From Globodera rostochiensis (Eukaryota; Nematoda; Chromadorea; Rhabditida; Heteroderidae), in NCBI GenBank assembly GCA_018350325.1, contig JAEVLN010000023.1, forward strand, positions 1-64,000: 64,000 nt of DNA, in the 5' to 3' direction. Numbering within the stretch: position 1 is the first letter of the stretch; every line of letters starts with the position of its first letter. Below the pieces are notes generated by a model. That model searched no databases and was not told the DNA's origin. It saw only the letters and a program-made list of their open reading frames with translations. Positions 61,836 through 64,000 of this stretch are shown here, piece after piece. A program made the translations under genes and the position numbers.

Positions 61836-64000
61836 CTAAATGCCATCGGCAATGTTGAATTTGAAATTCGGGCCAAAATTCGCTTCAATTCTGGCGCCAG
61901 GTTCATGAAGAGTAACACACGGAGACAAATCGGCGGCAAAATCGACACACAAACCGGCAGTGTCTGTAACAAACAAAAAAAAACAAAATAAATGCAAAAT
62001 ATTTTAAAGCCAAAACTATTAGGACTGAAATAAAATTTGATTTTAATATTTTTATTCTTTTTCTTTCTCACCCAAACGCTGTCCATTCTTTGTGTAAATG
62101 ATTTGGCGCGTTGCCAAATCCACGCCGCATCCGATGACGTCACCGACACCAAACGGAGGCTTTCCCCCAATGTAACGATGTCCACCATCGATGGGGAGGG
62201 AACATCCCCCGTGACCCCAAAATCTGCCAAAGCTTCCGCCGTATGCGTAAGTGCTTCCGTAAAGACCAACCCATCTGTCCAATGGCATTTGTTTGTGCCC
62301 AAGTCCAATGTGAATACCGCTAAATATGTCTAATTTTTTTTAAAGTAAAATGGAATTTTAAAGCTCAATTATTTATTTATTTACACTTACTATTTTTGCA
62401 CTAATATTTTCACTTCGTAGTAGAAAATGCCCAATTTTCCTTTTGGAATTGGCTGTTTAGCGAGCACAGAGCGTTGCCCTGAAAAGAAAAAGTTACATTA
62501 AACATTAAAAATTTTTAACTTTTTCATAAACATTTTAATCAAATCACTTTAACAGAATTAATTACCCCCATTCTTTCCATTATGTTGAACAATCAATTGT
62601 TCGAGCCCAACGAGCATCAGGTCCTCGTGACATGCAGCGGAATCCCATCGATTTTGAAGGGTTAGCCCTAAGGAAATATTAATTTATTTTTAAAAAATTA
62701 AAGCTTAAACTAATTAAGAGAAAATAATTTCCTTAATTCTAAACAAAATTATATAACAAAATTACTAATTTCTCTCAACGTAGCAACTGTCTTCATGCCG
62801 CTAATGTTCGGTTGCTGTTTGTTCTGATACTCCTCCATCTTGATGACCTTTTCCTCCAGAGCTTTCTGATGTTCTTTCTGATACTCCTCCATCTTGATGA
62901 CCTTTTCCTCCAGAGCTTTCTGTTGTTCAATTTCAGCCAATTTTTTAGCATTCAACAATTTCTGCTCCTCCAATACGGCAACAACCATCGCTTGCAATTC
63001 ATCCATTTTGCGCAGGAGTTCTTCCTGATCATTCTTTTGTTTGTGTTCCAAGTCGCTGATCGTCGTTTGCAGTCGGGAAAAAAGATCAACTAAAGATGAA
63101 AATTAATTAAGTCGAGGTGCCAACACTAATTGAAACCCAACCATTTCCCTTTTGTGCTTCAGTCAACTCGTCGATGTTATGCTGCTGTTCTTCCTGATAT
63201 TGCTCCATCTTTGCATTCAGTTCTTCTTTCAGTTGGTTTATTCCCTTTAATTATTTAATATAAATTAATGTAAGGATAATCATTAATTAAAAATAGGAAT
63301 GGACACCGGTGCTGTACTGAAATTTTTCATTTTGGGACTGAAATTGGTCTTTTAAAAGTTGTGTAAGCTCAAACACAGTATTGACATCAGCCCATGCCTT
63401 TAAACCCACTTGATCAATCGTTGCAATCAGTGCTTTTTGATCAGCCTTTTGTTGCTCAGCATTCACCGTTTGTTTTTGCTCAATTCCATCAAGTCTGACC
63501 AGCAATGCCTTCTGATCACTTTGCATCAATAAAAACTGATCGGAAACTGAAACGGTGCAAAAACAAAAGTAGGTAGTAAATGGAGTTGGGCATAAGGGCG
63601 GGTCTTAAAGGCTAAATAGTCGAGAATTGCCTATAAAAAATGGATTACTAATTTAAAATACGGAAAAATTTTAACGGTTTGGTTTGTGTTCCAACTCGCC
63701 GACGGACAAGTGATCAGCTGCTGCTGACGGTGAATGTTTCAATTTTACACAACCAATCTCCGACTTTTAAGTCCTATTTTCGCAAAGAATAAGGGTCGTT
63801 TTAAATTGAAAAGCTTTTGGGGCAAAAAATCTTGCCAATTTTCTCCTTTTGGTTCTGTTGCTGCTTTAATTCCTCCATGTTCAGTTTCATCTCTGCTGTT
63901 GTCATGTCATTTTGAGCATTTAAAAGGTTCTGTTGTGCCAACTCGGCACAGAGTGCCTTCTGAACAACACGGCAAGGGAAAGATGTTTTTGTTAGAAAAT
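61836..64000 (-). CDS. Coiled-coil plus SPRY protein, RBP/SPRYSEC type, 5' end beyond window
   Basis: Exons from the right edge: about 63962-63840, about 63545-63290, 63244-63142, 63089-62766, 62667-62566, 62478-62391, 62319-62072 and 61963-61836 (stop TAG). The N-terminal part is a long charged coiled coil ([32 protein letters not shown]) with a tandem 17-residue repeat [15 protein letters not shown]. Then comes a SPRY domain: [61 protein letters not shown] and [10 protein letters not shown]. It ends [17 protein letters not shown], the usual ending of this family. SPRY is a protein-binding fold; related cyst-nematode proteins with a signal peptide are effectors. Secretion cannot be judged without the start. 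Upstream exon borders are tentative. Confidence 0.85.

Overview
The window is nuclear DNA of a plant-parasitic cyst nematode, most likely Globodera or a close relative. The evidence is a nematode spliced-leader SL1 RNA gene beside a 5S rRNA gene, a serpentine receptor of class T, a SPRY gene of the RBP-1/SPRYSEC type, a glutathione-synthetase-like gene with a secretory signal peptide, and a repeated F-box-like gene family that I recall from Globodera assemblies. Genes are intron-rich with short AT-rich introns, and several introns fit GC-AG boundaries. The genus call is inference from family content, not from a search.

Layout. 1-211: 5' end of a secreted glutathione-synthetase-like gene on the minus strand, running off the edge. 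1.6-9.7 kb: a large minus-strand gene joining an SNTX/MACPF-like region to a P-loop GTPase. 10-22.5 kb: transposon-rich DNA with three members of the F-box-like family (one broken, two intact), a 5S rRNA gene and an SL1 RNA gene. 22.5-26.2 kb: an interrupted inverted copy of the first 1.4 kb, which carries the promoter and signal-peptide exon of a second glutathione-synthetase-like gene (26.0-28.9 kb, 12 exons, complete). 29.0-30.6 kb: a terminal-inverted-repeat element with a FLYWCH zinc-finger reading frame and a 1-kb tandem array derived from its own terminus. 31.9 kb: U6 snRNA. 33.2-36.9 kb: kinesin light chain (minus). 37-39 kb: hAT-like non-autonomous elements. 39.5-46.3 kb: an F-box-like gene whose first intron holds a full Ty3/gypsy-type LTR retrotransposon. 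47-49 kb: an intact F-box-like gene (minus). 50-53 kb: repeats and gene relics. 53.1-55.9 kb: SRT chemoreceptor. 56-59.2 kb: repeats, including a 1.1-kb hAT-like element. 59.4-61 kb: another intact F-box-like gene. 61.8-64 kb: coiled-coil plus SPRY gene (minus), open at the right edge.

How it fits together. Conserved cellular genes (kinesin light chain, U6, 5S, SL1) lie between lineage-expanded families (secreted glutathione-synthetase-like, SPRY, F-box-like, SRT). The spacers are crowded with short elements having TAGGG/TAGAG-type termini, 8-9-bp target duplications and simple motifs multiplied near the ends. Two observations stand out. One is the inverted duplication of an effector-type promoter plus signal-peptide exon. 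The other is the FLYWCH element whose terminal repeat has grown into a tandem array. Exon boundaries were read by eye from splice motifs and phase and may be off by a few bases.
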